Source: a virus. Taken from it: a DNA stretch of 31,305 nucleotides. The translations under genes and the position numbers were made by a program. Positions 1 through 8,838 of this stretch are shown here, one piece after another (positions within the stretch are counted from its first letter, which is position 1; every line of letters starts with the position of its first letter). The stretch lies in the IMG/VR virus record IMGVR_UViG_3300021962_000412, positions 1 through 31,305 of that record, one strand, 5' to 3'. The notes under the pieces were generated by a model, which did not search any database, was not told the origin of the DNA, and was given only the letters and a program-made list of their open reading frames with translations.

Positions 1-127
1 ACTGATCTTGTGATAAGATCTTCTCTTTGCTCGTCAACATACGCTGCCAATCCTGATACATCGTAGTCGAACTTTGTCTGAATGTACTTTTTTAGTGACA
101 TTTTACTTTGTTTTTTTTAGTTGTTTT
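1..127. repeat. Terminal direct repeat, left copy (assembly circle overlap)
   Basis: Bases 1-127 are identical to bases 31179-31305. The repeat covers the first part of the capsid gene and the last bases of the scaffold gene. An exact 127-base overlap equals a common maximum k-mer size in de Bruijn assemblers, so it most likely marks a circular assembly rather than a biological terminal repeat. Joining the ends gives a 31178-bp circle in which the scaffold stop (117) is followed by the capsid start (101, equal to 31279). Confidence 0.95.
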
Positions 128-722
128 TTAATTGATTTCTAAGGAACAATTGACGACTTGTCAAATTGCTGTTATGGCGAGAGAATTTTTCTCCCTCTGT
201 AACTTCATTTGAAGGAGCTGACTTGAATGATTCAAAATCTGCCTTCATGCTGTTCATCTCTTGACGAAGAGAATCATTATCATTAACAATAGTCTGGATC
301 ATTTCACCAAGATCAGAGATGATACTTGTGAATGATTCCATCTTTGCCATAACGATTGACTCAACTTCCTCAGCACTCATAGACTGCTCAACAACTTCTG
401 AAGTTGCTTCCTGAACAACCTCTTCAGCAGGAGCCTCTTCAGCAGGAGCTCTCTCATCAATGACTTCAACAATAATACCTTCTGCATCCGTTACGATAGA
501 TACACCTTCTAATTCTCCACCAAGAGCATGAGTACCCTCTGGAGCTGGGATCTGCTCCCCATCAGCTACTACAAAGACAGCAGTACCCACAGCAAGATCA
601 CCCTCATAGCTGATCACTGTACCATCCATCAATGTAGCCTCTGCAAATTCCATAGAGGTCTTTGCGAACATTGACTTCATTTCAGCGATAGCTTCAATCA
701 CTTTTTTGAAATTTTCGTTCAT
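117..722 (-). CDS. Capsid scaffolding protein
   Basis: Acidic 201-residue protein lying between the prohead protease and the major capsid protein, the usual place of a scaffold. After a short N-terminal helix (MNENFKKVIEAIAEM), residues about 30-90 form a Gly/Val-rich segment. An Ala/Glu-rich linker with repeated PAEEA follows (about 105-125), then a predicted coiled coil (about 130-185) and a basic tail ending in LRNQLKNN. Basic C-termini of scaffolds typically bind the capsid shell, so this role is inferred. I chose the ATG at 722: the frame stays open to a GTG at 761, but that GTG is part of the conserved upstream element and overlaps the protease stop. The sequence ACAAAGTAAtattATG precedes the start, nearly the same leader as before the capsid gene. 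It should be abundant during assembly and absent from mature virions. Confidence 0.85.
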   Translation of the reverse strand: MNENFKKVIEAIAEMKSMFAKTSMEFAEATLMDGTVISYEGDLAVGTAVFVVADGEQIPAPEGTHALGGELEGVSIVTDAEGIIVEVIDERAPAEEAPAEEVVQEATSEVVEQSMSAEEVESIVMAKMESFTSIISDLGEMIQTIVNDNDSLRQEMNSMKADFESFKSAPSNEVTEGEKFSRHNSNLTSRQLFLRNQLKNN

Positions 723-740
723 AATATTACTTTGTTTTTT

Positions 741-761
741 TATATATGTTTTCTTGTTCAC
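741..761 (-). promoter_or_regulatory. Candidate late promoter/operator element, copy 1 (before scaffold)
   Basis: On the minus strand this reads GTGAACA-AGAAA-ACATATATA. It is one of five copies of GTGAACA-N5-ACATA in the window, all upstream of late genes. Here it overlaps the stop codon of the protease gene and ends 18 bases before the scaffold ATG. Function is inferred from recurrence and position. Confidence 0.55.
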
Positions 762-1654
762 AAAATATTCAATTCCTTCAATTTTGCCTCAGCCCATCTC
801 TTCCCTGCAAGCCCTCCCCATAGTAGATAGGAGATAGTTCCACAGGCAGATGTATCATCAGGATTATAGTATTCTTCAGCTCTTGAAAGATAGGAATACA
901 TTCTCTTGATAACATCTACAGATACTGTCTCTCTGTTGGCTAAAGTAGTAGCTCTGAGCTTTCCTACTCTTGTTGCACATTGATTGCCATTCTTTTGATT
1001 CAGCTCAAGTCCTTTCCTTGCATTGTTGCTCACAGCCTCTGGATAATCATTATAGAAGTTGATATACTCCTTCACTGACTTCAGCTCCTCAAATATCTTG
1101 CTCATCATCTGATCCTCAAGAGTCTCATCAGTCATGGTCATAGTGAATACACCCTCAACTGAGAATCCTGTGAACTCCCCTGCTTTTGCTTTGGACCATA
1201 CTTCTGGATCAGTCACTTTGTAAGATACTATCCAGGAGCCATCATTGACATCCTTGAATCTTTCCGGAGCAGTGAATCCTTTCTCAGCATCTACTTGATA
1301 GCTGTGGATCATATATATTCCGTTAACTACTCTTGATGAATCGTGCTCAAGATTGACATTATTGAAGTTCCCTCTCCTGGCATAGTCATGAATGATATCT
1401 TTGATTGCTTGCTTTGTGAATACTACATAATACTCCTCACCAGAAGGATCTATTCTGTAGATAGGAGTATCTGCTGAGATTGCTACTCCAGTGATCACTT
1501 GCTCCTCCTCATTGAAAATGAATCTCTTTAAATTTGAGAATGTTTGAAAAGAGATTTCATGAGCAGGATCATGTACCAGAGAATTGAATTCAACAGTAGT
1601 CTCCTCATCATTGAGATCAATCATGATCTCATATATTGGAAGGTCTTTCAACAT
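758..1654 (-). CDS. XkdF-type prohead serine protease with C-terminal extension
   Basis: About 298 residues from the ATG at 1654; a GTG at 1681 would add nine residues but lies inside the conserved upstream element. Numbering from that GTG, the central part carries XkdF-family signatures: LEHDSSRVVNG (about 111-121, candidate catalytic His), then DGSWIVSYKVTDPEVW and the block GEFTGFSVEGVF (about 168-179, candidate nucleophile Ser). XkdF-like proteins process scaffold and capsid proteins in the prohead. The C-terminal third, from NARKGLELNQKNG through ATRVGKLRATTLANRE to YLLWGGLAGKRWAE, matches a domain often appended to phage proteases or head proteins, with unknown role. Its position directly before scaffold and capsid supports the call. 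The start region is shared head-to-head with the plus-strand glycosyltransferase, only 30 bases away. Confidence 0.85.
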   Translation of the reverse strand: MLKDLPIYEIMIDLNDEETTVEFNSLVHDPAHEISFQTFSNLKRFIFNEEEQVITGVAISADTPIYRIDPSGEEYYVVFTKQAIKDIIHDYARRGNFNNVNLEHDSSRVVNGIYMIHSYQVDAEKGFTAPERFKDVNDGSWIVSYKVTDPEVWSKAKAGEFTGFSVEGVFTMTMTDETLEDQMMSKIFEELKSVKEYINFYNDYPEAVSNNARKGLELNQKNGNQCATRVGKLRATTLANRETVSVDVIKRMYSYLSRAEEYYNPDDTSACGTISYLLWGGLAGKRWAEAKLKELNIL

Positions 1655-1660
1655 AGTATT

Positions 1661-1681
1661 ATAATATGTATTTTTGTTCAC
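1661..1681 (-). promoter_or_regulatory. Candidate late promoter/operator element, copy 2 (before protease)
   Basis: The minus strand reads GTGAACA-AAAAT-ACATATTAT, ending six bases before the protease ATG at 1654. It sits in the 30-bp divergent gap shared with the plus-strand glycosyltransferase, so it could also affect that gene. The plus strand of the same bases contains TATTTTTG (1669-1676), a match to the Bacteroidetes -7 consensus TAnnTTTG, 8 bases before the glycosyltransferase ATG. Confidence 0.55.
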
Positions 1682-1684
1682 AAA

Positions 1685-2323
1685 ATGTACTTCGTCTATC
1701 CATATAAAAAGAAAGGAGATGACTTCCTGATATATCAGTCCATTAAATGGGTGAAGAAATTATATCCAGATGCTGATATATTTGTCATTGGAGATCCTGT
1801 CAATGGAGTGAACTATATACCACACAAAAAGAATTTTAAGAATAGAGGATCAGATGTCACTGATAAGATAGTAACGTATTGCAGAAGTATCAAAGGAAAG
1901 TTCATCTATATGAATGATGATTTCTTCATCGGGAATCAATTCAATCCTGAGAGAGTCCTGTCAAATGGTTTAATCAATGTTAATCCTGATCATGCTCCTA
2001 CATATCAGGAAGCCTGCAAAAATACAATTGAATTTCTGCGAGAATATAATCATCCAATAATCAACTATGAATGTCATCAGCCTGTGATGATGGATGCTGA
2101 TCTGGTCCTTGACTTATTTGAAGGAATCAACTATCAGGACCACAATCACTTCATAAAGTCAATGTACTTCAATGTATATCCTCATGTCACCACACATGCA
2201 GAGAATCTAAAAATAAAAAGCTCCCAAGCAGTTGCAAAGGAGCTATTGATAAGATATGGATGTTTCTCAGCTTCAGATACTTTCCTGACTCATTATAATA
2301 AGCAATGGATTAGTATGTACTAA
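1685..2323 (+). CDS. Stealth-like sugar-phosphate/glycosyltransferase (lone plus-strand gene)
   Basis: The 212-residue protein starts at ATG 1685; the open frame extends back to 1544 but only as antisense of the protease. Motifs resemble Stealth capsule-phosphotransferase proteins: VYPYKKKGDDF near the N-terminus, DADIFVIGDP (29-38), KFIYMNDDFFIG (72-83) with the Asp pair 78-79, and YECHQPVMMD (128-137). The last two correspond to the conserved NDD and H-x-P regions of that family. Members transfer sugar phosphates in surface polysaccharides; substrate here is unknown. It is the only plus-strand gene, placed between the tape measure and protease genes. Its stop overlaps the tape measure stop by 14 bases tail to tail. 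This placement fits a moron acquired independently. Possible roles are host surface modification to block superinfection or glycosylation of virion proteins. Confidence 0.7.
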   Translation: MYFVYPYKKKGDDFLIYQSIKWVKKLYPDADIFVIGDPVNGVNYIPHKKNFKNRGSDVTDKIVTYCRSIKGKFIYMNDDFFIGNQFNPERVLSNGLINVNPDHAPTYQEACKNTIEFLREYNHPIINYECHQPVMMDADLVLDLFEGINYQDHNHFIKSMYFNVYPHVTTHAENLKIKSSQAVAKELLIRYGCFSASDTFLTHYNKQWISMY

Positions 2324-4670
2324 GTGCCTGCTGTGCTGATACTTTATTCTGCACATTGGTGATATCACTTTCCACAACTACAACCTGAGTCACTCCTCCC
2401 TGTTGACCTTGACCTCCGATCAGTCCTGCTGTCTCAGTCTGCTGAGCATTGGTATTTGCAGTGAATGTACTTGCTGCTGCTCCAGTGGATGCTCCTGCTG
2501 TTGATGGTGCCGCACCTCCAGCAGAGACAGATCCTCCTCCTCCATATTTTGAAGCTGCTATCTTTGCAATATTTGCTGCTGATACTGCTCCTGCAAGTGC
2601 TGCCTGGATATATGGATAAGCTGGATTCACTGCTGTGATAGGTGACTTCAATCCTGTAGTGAATGCATTCTGTACTGCTTGAATTCCTTGTACTGTTGCT
2701 ACTCCAAGCTGAAGAGCTTTATCCCTGTTGAATGCTTGCTTCCTAAGTTTCTCCTGTTTCTCAGCATCACCTTCAGCCTGCTGAATAGCAATCTCACTGA
2801 CTAAATTATTGAGGTCACTGATAGAATTCAATGAATCAAGTGAAGCATTGAGATAGTTATTCATTGCTTCAGTTCTTTTTTCAAATTCTGCAATCTTGGC
2901 CTCAGTGATATCTTTCTCCTTTTGTTTATTGATCTCTTTCTCCTTCTCAGCATATTGCTTCTCAAGCTCCAGCTGTGCATCCATGAACTGCTGTTCAGTG
3001 ATCACATTATTTGCAAGGGCCTCAGAGAGTTTCTTACTCTGCTCTGCCTGAGTATATTCAAAGTCAACCAACTGCTTAGCATATTCATCAAGTACCAGTT
3101 GCTGATATGCTTTCAAAAGTTCAAGATTCTTTTGCTCTCTTTCTGCAATCTTAGCGAGTCTCTCTTTCTCTGTTTCTTCCTCATTCTTTAATCTCTGATC
3201 CTCATATTTTGTATTGATTTCATTGATGTCATTGAGTCTGGAATTTTCAAGCTCAGTAGTATTGAGCTTGTATTTTTTTGCTTCCTTAACAAGTTGATCA
3301 TACTTCCTTTGAACTGCAATGATCTCTCTATCTTGATCGGATAGGAATGAGTCATGATATTCTTGTTCTTGCTGTCTTATTTTATCAAGTATGGACTTTC
3401 TATCAGCAGCATATTTCTCCTGCCTGGCTTTTTGCTTATCTGCTTCTTCTTTCTCGTCTTTTTCAGTGAGATCATTATATCTCTTATTCTCTTCTTTTAC
3501 AGCGATATCATATTCTTTCCTATTTGCTACAAGTTGATTGTACTTCTTTCGGTCTTCTTTAATTTGTTTTTTAATGCTTTTTATTAAGTCTTCGTCTTCC
3601 TCTTCATAAGCATCCTTTAACTTCTTTCTTCTTCTTTCAAGTTGCTTTTCTGTTAACCTTAACTGTTTCTGTCGGTTAGTTTCTTCCTCCTTTAATCTCT
3701 TCAAAGTATCTTTGTGCAGTTCTTCCTCATCTGCTCCATTTGCCACTAATAGCCTTCTCCTATTGGTAGCATTCCTTTTTAAGTTTTCCGTATTTCTGTC
3801 AAATGCTTCATTTTGTTTATCAATACTTTTATTCAATCTCTCATTGGCAGCAGTAGCGTCATCAGTTCCACTCAAGAAGTATGCTAAAGCTCCAACCAAT
3901 AAACCGATACCAGTGACAATCAATAAGACAGGATTCAAACTCATCACAAAATTCAAGACCTTCATGGCACCAGCAGCAAGAAGTGAACTTCCTGCAACTA
4001 ACTTCTGACCTATCACAGTCCTTCCGAGTGCTCCATTGAAAGCATTAGTCATTGCTGTTGTTTGAGCTACAGCGAACGTATATACTTTCTCCAATGCTGT
4101 GCGGACCTGAATCCCCAGAATAGCATCTTTATTCAATGCAAGAGCAATTTGATTCACTGAATTCACTAATCCCTGAGCAGCTTGCAGCTTGACCATTGTC
4201 TGAACAAGAGCTTCACTCTCTACTCCTGTCAAAGCAACTACGGATTGGAATCCTTGAAAGGCTGCTGTACCTGTTTGTATTCCAGCAACTGCTGTATCAA
4301 GTGCAATGTAGTCAGATGATAGGAGCTTTGTTCTTGTTTGAAGGTCAGTCAATGTATCCTTTAAAGATGCAGCTGCCTTGATAGCTCTATCACCAACTGG
4401 AGTCTGTGTTCCTGCCTGAGCAGCAACAGTCTGATACTCCTTCATGAGCTTTGACATCTCTCTGAATGTCAAAGTACCTGATGCGAGCTTCTTATCCATC
4501 TCATCCAATTTCTTGGAGAATGTATCTGTGCCTGTAGATTGAGATGCAGTCTTTTGAGTATCCTGCATATCTTTGTTCAGCTTATTGATACTCTGATCAA
4601 AGTCTTGAACATCCTTGACACTGTTCCCAGTATCAACCCTGAGAGAAAAAACTGCTTCTTTATTTGCCAT
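2310..4670 (-). CDS. Tail tape measure protein
   Basis: At 786 residues it is the second-longest gene product here and has typical tape measure composition. The N-terminal part is helical (INKLNKDMQDTQKT), a hydrophobic stretch at about 237-267 reads MSLNPVLLIVTGIGLLVG, and a very long charged coiled coil with many EKEIN/KQKEKDI-type segments spans about 280-620. The C-terminus is Ala/Gly/Ser/Thr-rich. Tape measure length sets tail length; by the usual rule of about 0.15 nm per residue this predicts a tail near 118 nm, consistent with a siphovirus. It follows the fibre genes rather than immediately following the tail chaperone genes, which lie about 6 kb upstream in transcription order. Its last codons overlap the end of the opposing glycosyltransferase gene. 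Confidence 0.93.
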   Translation of the reverse strand: MANKEAVFSLRVDTGNSVKDVQDFDQSINKLNKDMQDTQKTASQSTGTDTFSKKLDEMDKKLASGTLTFREMSKLMKEYQTVAAQAGTQTPVGDRAIKAAASLKDTLTDLQTRTKLLSSDYIALDTAVAGIQTGTAAFQGFQSVVALTGVESEALVQTMVKLQAAQGLVNSVNQIALALNKDAILGIQVRTALEKVYTFAVAQTTAMTNAFNGALGRTVIGQKLVAGSSLLAAGAMKVLNFVMSLNPVLLIVTGIGLLVGALAYFLSGTDDATAANERLNKSIDKQNEAFDRNTENLKRNATNRRRLLVANGADEEELHKDTLKRLKEEETNRQKQLRLTEKQLERRRKKLKDAYEEEDEDLIKSIKKQIKEDRKKYNQLVANRKEYDIAVKEENKRYNDLTEKDEKEEADKQKARQEKYAADRKSILDKIRQQEQEYHDSFLSDQDREIIAVQRKYDQLVKEAKKYKLNTTELENSRLNDINEINTKYEDQRLKNEEETEKERLAKIAEREQKNLELLKAYQQLVLDEYAKQLVDFEYTQAEQSKKLSEALANNVITEQQFMDAQLELEKQYAEKEKEINKQKEKDITEAKIAEFEKRTEAMNNYLNASLDSLNSISDLNNLVSEIAIQQAEGDAEKQEKLRKQAFNRDKALQLGVATVQGIQAVQNAFTTGLKSPITAVNPAYPYIQAALAGAVSAANIAKIAASKYGGGGSVSAGGAAPSTAGASTGAAASTFTANTNAQQTETAGLIGGQGQQGGVTQVVVVESDITNVQNKVSAQQALSTY

Positions 4671-4672
4671 CT

Positions 4673-4882
4673 TTATTCTGTTGGTTCTGGCTTAGGAACA
4701 TACTCAATCAATGGTAAATCCTTTACCCACATATATAATTCATTCACGCATTGATCCATCTCCTGAGTAGATATCACCCAATTGTCATCAATGTCTTGAA
4801 TGGGATTGAAATAACTATCAGGAGCATACTGCTGTCCTGCAATCTCATCCCTCTGTTCTATTGTCAAAAGTCCTACCATCAT
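4673..4882 (-). CDS. Small conserved tail-region protein
   Basis: A 69-residue acidic protein with a motif-like core YFNPIQDIDDNWVISTQE and a C-terminal WVKDLPLIEYVPKPEP. I recognise this style of small protein as one that follows fibre genes in Bacteroidetes phages, but I know no function for it. Its start (ATGATG at 4882) overlaps the stop of the upstream fibre gene by four bases and its stop is three bases before the tape measure start, so it is translationally embedded in the tail operon. It may be a fibre chaperone or minor tail component; that is speculation. Confidence 0.75.
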   Translation of the reverse strand: MMVGLLTIEQRDEIAGQQYAPDSYFNPIQDIDDNWVISTQEMDQCVNELYMWVKDLPLIEYVPKPEPTE

Positions 4883-5709
4883 ACTGCTCTTCCTAATGTT
4901 GTTTGAAAATTAATCACTGCTGATCTGAGGTCTGTCATTTCAGATTGTGTTAGATCATCAGAGAGATACATATAAGCCAATTCTGAGTTATGGAACCCAG
5001 TAATAGTTCCAGATTGATTGACTGCTGATAATGGTAAGGTAGCATTTGAGAAAGCTGTTGTTACATTTGTTGTCAATGTAATATATGTGCCGTCTCTTTT
5101 AATAGCAAACATATCATTTGACGCTCTTCTTGACATTGCACTAAATCCACTATAATCTGTTACTGATGATTCTCTTAAAAGAGTTGCACCTCCTGCATGA
5201 TGATCTTTAGTACCACCAGCAGATCGAATCCAGAATCTTGAGTTAACTGCCAAAACAGGAACATTTACCCCAAAGAAATAATTAATATTAGGTAATACTG
5301 TTCTCCAATAACCCCCAGCAGAGCCTCTATTTGCATTTGTAAAATCAGTGCCTATATTAAAATATGTTTGAGCATATCCGTTCGTACCATTAGGCAATGC
5401 TCCTGTACTTGAGTGAGTCCACCCTCCTGAGAATGTCAATCTGAATGCAGCATCTAAATCTCTTGGATTAACAAGATTCCATTTGTGAGTAGTGGCTGTA
5501 CCACCAACAAAAGGATAGACAGCTTTCATCTTGGTCCATATCCCTGCTGTCTTCATATCAATCACCAACTGATTCACAGCACTGATCTCAGTAGGATCTG
5601 TGATAGTCGCTGCTGTCAGGAATGCTTCAGCATCTGGATCAAGTGCTCCTCCTCCACCAGAAGGAACATATATCCCCTTGGGAGAATATCTATATCCGAA
5701 TCCGTACAT
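4879..5709 (-). CDS. Putative tail fibre / receptor-binding protein
   Basis: A 276-residue protein rich in Gly, Ser, Thr and Asn, as expected for an extracellular beta-rich fibre. The N-terminus (MYGFGYRYSPKGIYVP) is followed by a Gly4 linker. Residues about 25-60 form a helical segment with PTEISAVNQLVIDMK and GIWTKMKAVYPFVGG, common at the head of Bacteroidetes phage adhesin domains. The rest resembles a concanavalin/LamG-like sandwich ending in SELAYMYLSDDLTQSEMTDL. The final helix is typical of these modules. It sits among fibre-like genes between the large tail protein and the tape measure. Receptor binding is inferred from composition and context, not from a defined active site. Confidence 0.7.
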   Translation of the reverse strand: MYGFGYRYSPKGIYVPSGGGGALDPDAEAFLTAATITDPTEISAVNQLVIDMKTAGIWTKMKAVYPFVGGTATTHKWNLVNPRDLDAAFRLTFSGGWTHSSTGALPNGTNGYAQTYFNIGTDFTNANRGSAGGYWRTVLPNINYFFGVNVPVLAVNSRFWIRSAGGTKDHHAGGATLLRESSVTDYSGFSAMSRRASNDMFAIKRDGTYITLTTNVTTAFSNATLPLSAVNQSGTITGFHNSELAYMYLSDDLTQSEMTDLRSAVINFQTTLGRAV

Positions 5710-5713
5710 ATCA

Positions 5714-5980
5714 TCACAGAATTAAGATCACAGATCCAGAAGTTAATTGAATAGAGTTAAATTGAGCACCATTCTTAGGTCTTAAAAATGCTCCTGCTTT
5801 AATTGCAAGCAATGGATCAACAATATAGTCAGCTACTAAATTCCCTTCTGTATCTGATAGCTTATTGATCACAGTATCTTCAAGCACATAAACTCCATCA
5901 AAAGGAGCATTGTATGGAGCAGTACTATTGTTGACATATGTGCCCTGTGCCGCTGTTAAAATTTCTTGATAAGTTGCCAT
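5714..5980 (-). CDS. Small structural protein (fibre-associated)
   Basis: An 88-residue protein of mixed beta character: N-terminal helix MATYQEILTAAQGTYVNN, then PYNAPFDGVYVLEDTVI and a C-terminal LTSGSVILIL. It resembles small base or decoration proteins seen next to fibre genes, but I do not recognise a named family. Its stop is followed almost at once by the start of the next fibre gene. The leader before the ATG has a run of AAATAAATAAATAAAC, an AT-rich ribosome-binding region typical of Bacteroidetes. Function unknown. Confidence 0.7.
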   Translation of the reverse strand: MATYQEILTAAQGTYVNNSTAPYNAPFDGVYVLEDTVINKLSDTEGNLVADYIVDPLLAIKAGAFLRPKNGAQFNSIQLTSGSVILIL

Positions 5981-6005
5981 TGTTTATTTATTTATTTGTT
6001 ATTAA

Positions 6006-6452
6006 TTACGTTGTTATATCTCCAAAGATGGACCATGTATCTACATCGATCTTCACAAGAACAGCAGTAGAATATTTAACACTCAATTTATCCTTGAGTC
6101 CAGGGGTATAGAAAGTCACTCCTCCAGCTGCTATGACATGGACCTGACCAGCTCCGATCTGAATGATCTTGATCTCTGTACCGATAGGGAATGCAACAGT
6201 CCCATTTCTTGGAATAGTCACATCATTCTGGTTAGGATGATCAATCATCAGCACACTATTTGCATCTGTGATCTGTAGTGTATAGTTCCCTGATGTATCT
6301 GTGCTGACATCCTTACCATAATTTTTAATAGTCGCATCAATCCCTGATACATATCTGCTGGTATAGTCAACACCATTGAATTGACTCACGAGCATTAAGT
6401 CATTAGCTGTGACTTGATTCTTTGAAATTTGACTTAAATCTGATATTTTCAT
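6006..6452 (-). CDS. Putative tail fibre/tip protein with beta-rich knob
   Basis: A 148-residue protein. The N-terminus KISDLSQISKNQVTANDLMLVS resembles the attachment segment of many Bacteroidetes phage fibres. Residues about 50-148 form a series of short beta strands (NYTLQITDANSVLMID, TVAFPIGTEIKIIQIG, VHVIAAGGVTFYTPG, TAVLVKIDVDTWSIFGD), a pattern common in trimeric fibre domains that carry a sugar-binding or knob fold. It begins two bases after the large tail protein stops, so it is in the same transcript. A structural role in the tail tip is likely; receptor binding is possible. Confidence 0.7.
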   Translation of the reverse strand: MKISDLSQISKNQVTANDLMLVSQFNGVDYTSRYVSGIDATIKNYGKDVSTDTSGNYTLQITDANSVLMIDHPNQNDVTIPRNGTVAFPIGTEIKIIQIGAGQVHVIAAGGVTFYTPGLKDKLSVKYSTAVLVKIDVDTWSIFGDITT

Positions 6453-6453
6453 T

Positions 6454-8838
6454 TTATTCTATTGTTAAGGCTTCATTTCCTTCTGTTGCTAATATATACC
6501 CTCCTTCAGTATATATGACTTCTGGTCTGTTCGTTGGCCACAATACTGGAGGAGAAATAAATCTACCACTAATGCTCTCCCCTTCTAATATGCGAATTAG
6601 TTCACACATTGTACTCTCCTCTTTTCCGGAGTCATAGTCATTGACCTTCTGAAGTCGATAGATCACTCCATTGATGTTGATAAGATTCTTGAAATCAAGT
6701 GAGTTGATATCCTGACTATCAAGCATGAAGTATCCTGTCAATTGCTTTCCATATCTACCTACAATCTCCTTGATGAATCTCTCATGATAAAGATAAAGAT
6801 TATTTGCAGTATATGAAGTTGCCTGGTAGAACACATAATCAGGTACACCGAAATTCAAATCAAATGAAGGAGATGTTATTGAATCCAAGTGACCAACGTA
6901 TGGATATTCAGTCAATGGTATTGATACTGAAGTCTCATCTCTGAGATTCCAGTCTGCTGTATGCATATCTCCAAGATAGACAATAAAGGGAGCTCCCTTC
7001 TTTGGAACAATCTGAGAAGATGAGTCCTCATTGAAGTTGATCTGGAATGATCTTGGAACAATGATATCTGTATAATCAACATCATTCATTGGAATATTTA
7101 CAAGTGCCTTCTGTGAGAATGGAAGCTCATATGTAGTGGAGTCAGTTGCAAATTGATTCTGAGAATTGATCTCATGAGATCCGTATTGCTTAAATTCATC
7201 CTCAAAGTATCTCTTGTTGTAGTAGTCATCATCATCCTTGAATTTGAATAGATATGACTTTGATGCAAAGTTGATAGTAGGAGTCACCTTCATCTCCTTG
7301 CTGTCATCCAGAAGATAAGTCCAGTCAATTGCTTCATCTGATCCATTGTAGAAATCAGAGAGAGGCTCAATCTCCATCACAGTCAAATCCTCAACAGATG
7401 GCTTGACATAAAGATTAAACATATTTACAATTCCCTTGAAGAAAGTCGCACAATCAATATTTGGAAGGAATGTTCCTGGATTGATCGTTGATCCTGCTGT
7501 CAATGTTTGACTTTGCTTCTCAGTATCAATACTTGATCCTGTGCTTAGTACCTGAGCATTGATGCTGGCATATACTCCGAGCTGTGCAGATGATATCTGT
7601 GCTTCATATGACAAATCAAGTCTGAAGCTCATCGTATCATTGATCAATACATTCAAGGTCCTTGTATAGTCAAAGCTGAAATTGATTGAAGTATTTGCAG
7701 TTAGTCCATCCAATGATCCATTGTATATAGGATCATTCGAGATCAGAGATCCATTCTTGTAGATCATCAATCTCAATTCATATGCTCCATATACTATATA
7801 TGGCAATCCACCAGGTACACTGAAATTGAAGTTCACAGTATGATCTCCATAGTAGTGGATATTGTACGTGCCATCTGTAGCAAATTCAATATTCAAGGGA
7901 GCTGTTGAAATGGCTTGACCTAATGGATCACTTGATGGAGTAGCATCTACATCATCAAAAGTCTGTATATTGAAATAAGCAGATCCTGAGGGCTCTCCTG
8001 GTTCTGATGGATTCAATACTGCACTCTGAGTATTGTCAATAAGGAATCCTCCTGCATTATTATCTTCAGCTGCATATACTGAATCATTTGCAGCATCTAC
8101 ACCTGATATCGTAGGGAATGGTCCTCCAGGATATGCAAGGAGCAATCTCTTGAATCTTTGAGTATCAAAGAAATCACTTGACCAGCTGATCCCTGCATAA
8201 GTGAACGCTTTATCCAATATCTCTCTGACAAAGAACTGAGGAGGGATGTGCTCCACTCCAAAGATATCTGGATTAGGTCTTTCAAAACCATAGTCAATAA
8301 GTCCATAGTAATATCCAAAACCTAACCAATCAGCTCCTGACTTGTTGGTGCTTGGTGATCCGTTCACAATGATATCTCCATTCCATGAGTTCTGCTGATT
8401 AGCAGCAATCAACTGATGAGTGTATTCGGACCATCCAAGCTCATTGACTTTGATCTTTGCCAGTCTGCTCATGTAGTCAATAGTCTCAGAGATCAGGATG
8501 ATGTCAAAGGTCCATGTACCCTTTAGATATCTGCACTCAGTCAACTGACAAACTCCATTGAATTCCAATAGACCATTGTGATAATATCTTGCTGTTGCCT
8601 TGATGCTTGGATCATAGTTAATCACTGAAGTCTCATATCCATTCACGCTGTCAGTGCTGGTCAATGAGAATACATCAAGCATCAACTGATAGTTGTTCTT
8701 GGTGCCTGGCAATGATATGGTCTTTGAGTTGTTTCCTTTCCTTGCAGTCAGATCCTTGATATCAGATATGTTGAAGGTCAAAGGAAATGGAACTCTCTGA
8801 TTCAGATCCACTAATATATCATTGATATATAATTCCAT
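6454..8838 (-). CDS. Large tail tip/baseplate protein
   Basis: A 794-residue protein, the longest in the window. The N-terminus MELYINDILVDLNQ followed by NISDIKDLTARKGNNSKTI is characteristic of a large tail protein found in Bacteroidetes siphoviruses directly after the distal tail protein. It contains beta-sandwich-like segments at about 280-440 (repeated Ile/Asn/Phe strands), NPGTFLPNIDCATFFKGIVNMFNLYVKPS near the middle, and a folded C-terminal part with DSQDINSLDFKNLINI and INGVIYRLQKV. It likely forms the tail tip hub or baseplate wall; it is an analogue of tail-associated proteins but no lytic motif is visible. Its start shares one base with the preceding gene's stop codon. Confidence 0.75.
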   Translation of the reverse strand: MELYINDILVDLNQRVPFPLTFNISDIKDLTARKGNNSKTISLPGTKNNYQLMLDVFSLTSTDSVNGYETSVINYDPSIKATARYYHNGLLEFNGVCQLTECRYLKGTWTFDIILISETIDYMSRLAKIKVNELGWSEYTHQLIAANQQNSWNGDIIVNGSPSTNKSGADWLGFGYYYGLIDYGFERPNPDIFGVEHIPPQFFVREILDKAFTYAGISWSSDFFDTQRFKRLLLAYPGGPFPTISGVDAANDSVYAAEDNNAGGFLIDNTQSAVLNPSEPGEPSGSAYFNIQTFDDVDATPSSDPLGQAISTAPLNIEFATDGTYNIHYYGDHTVNFNFSVPGGLPYIVYGAYELRLMIYKNGSLISNDPIYNGSLDGLTANTSINFSFDYTRTLNVLINDTMSFRLDLSYEAQISSAQLGVYASINAQVLSTGSSIDTEKQSQTLTAGSTINPGTFLPNIDCATFFKGIVNMFNLYVKPSVEDLTVMEIEPLSDFYNGSDEAIDWTYLLDDSKEMKVTPTINFASKSYLFKFKDDDDYYNKRYFEDEFKQYGSHEINSQNQFATDSTTYELPFSQKALVNIPMNDVDYTDIIVPRSFQINFNEDSSSQIVPKKGAPFIVYLGDMHTADWNLRDETSVSIPLTEYPYVGHLDSITSPSFDLNFGVPDYVFYQATSYTANNLYLYHERFIKEIVGRYGKQLTGYFMLDSQDINSLDFKNLININGVIYRLQKVNDYDSGKEESTMCELIRILEGESISGRFISPPVLWPTNRPEVIYTEGGYILATEGNEALTIE

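Noticed and set aside
722-761. GTG starts at 761 and 1681 that would extend the scaffold and protease genes
   Set aside because: Both GTG codons are the first bases of the same conserved upstream element, so they more likely belong to a promoter. Internal ATGs at 722 and 1654 fit better.
2922-4754. Several plus-strand open frames across the tape measure gene
   Set aside because: They are antisense to a long coiled-coil gene whose charged repeats open frames on the other strand; their products are low-complexity Leu/Phe/Ser runs.
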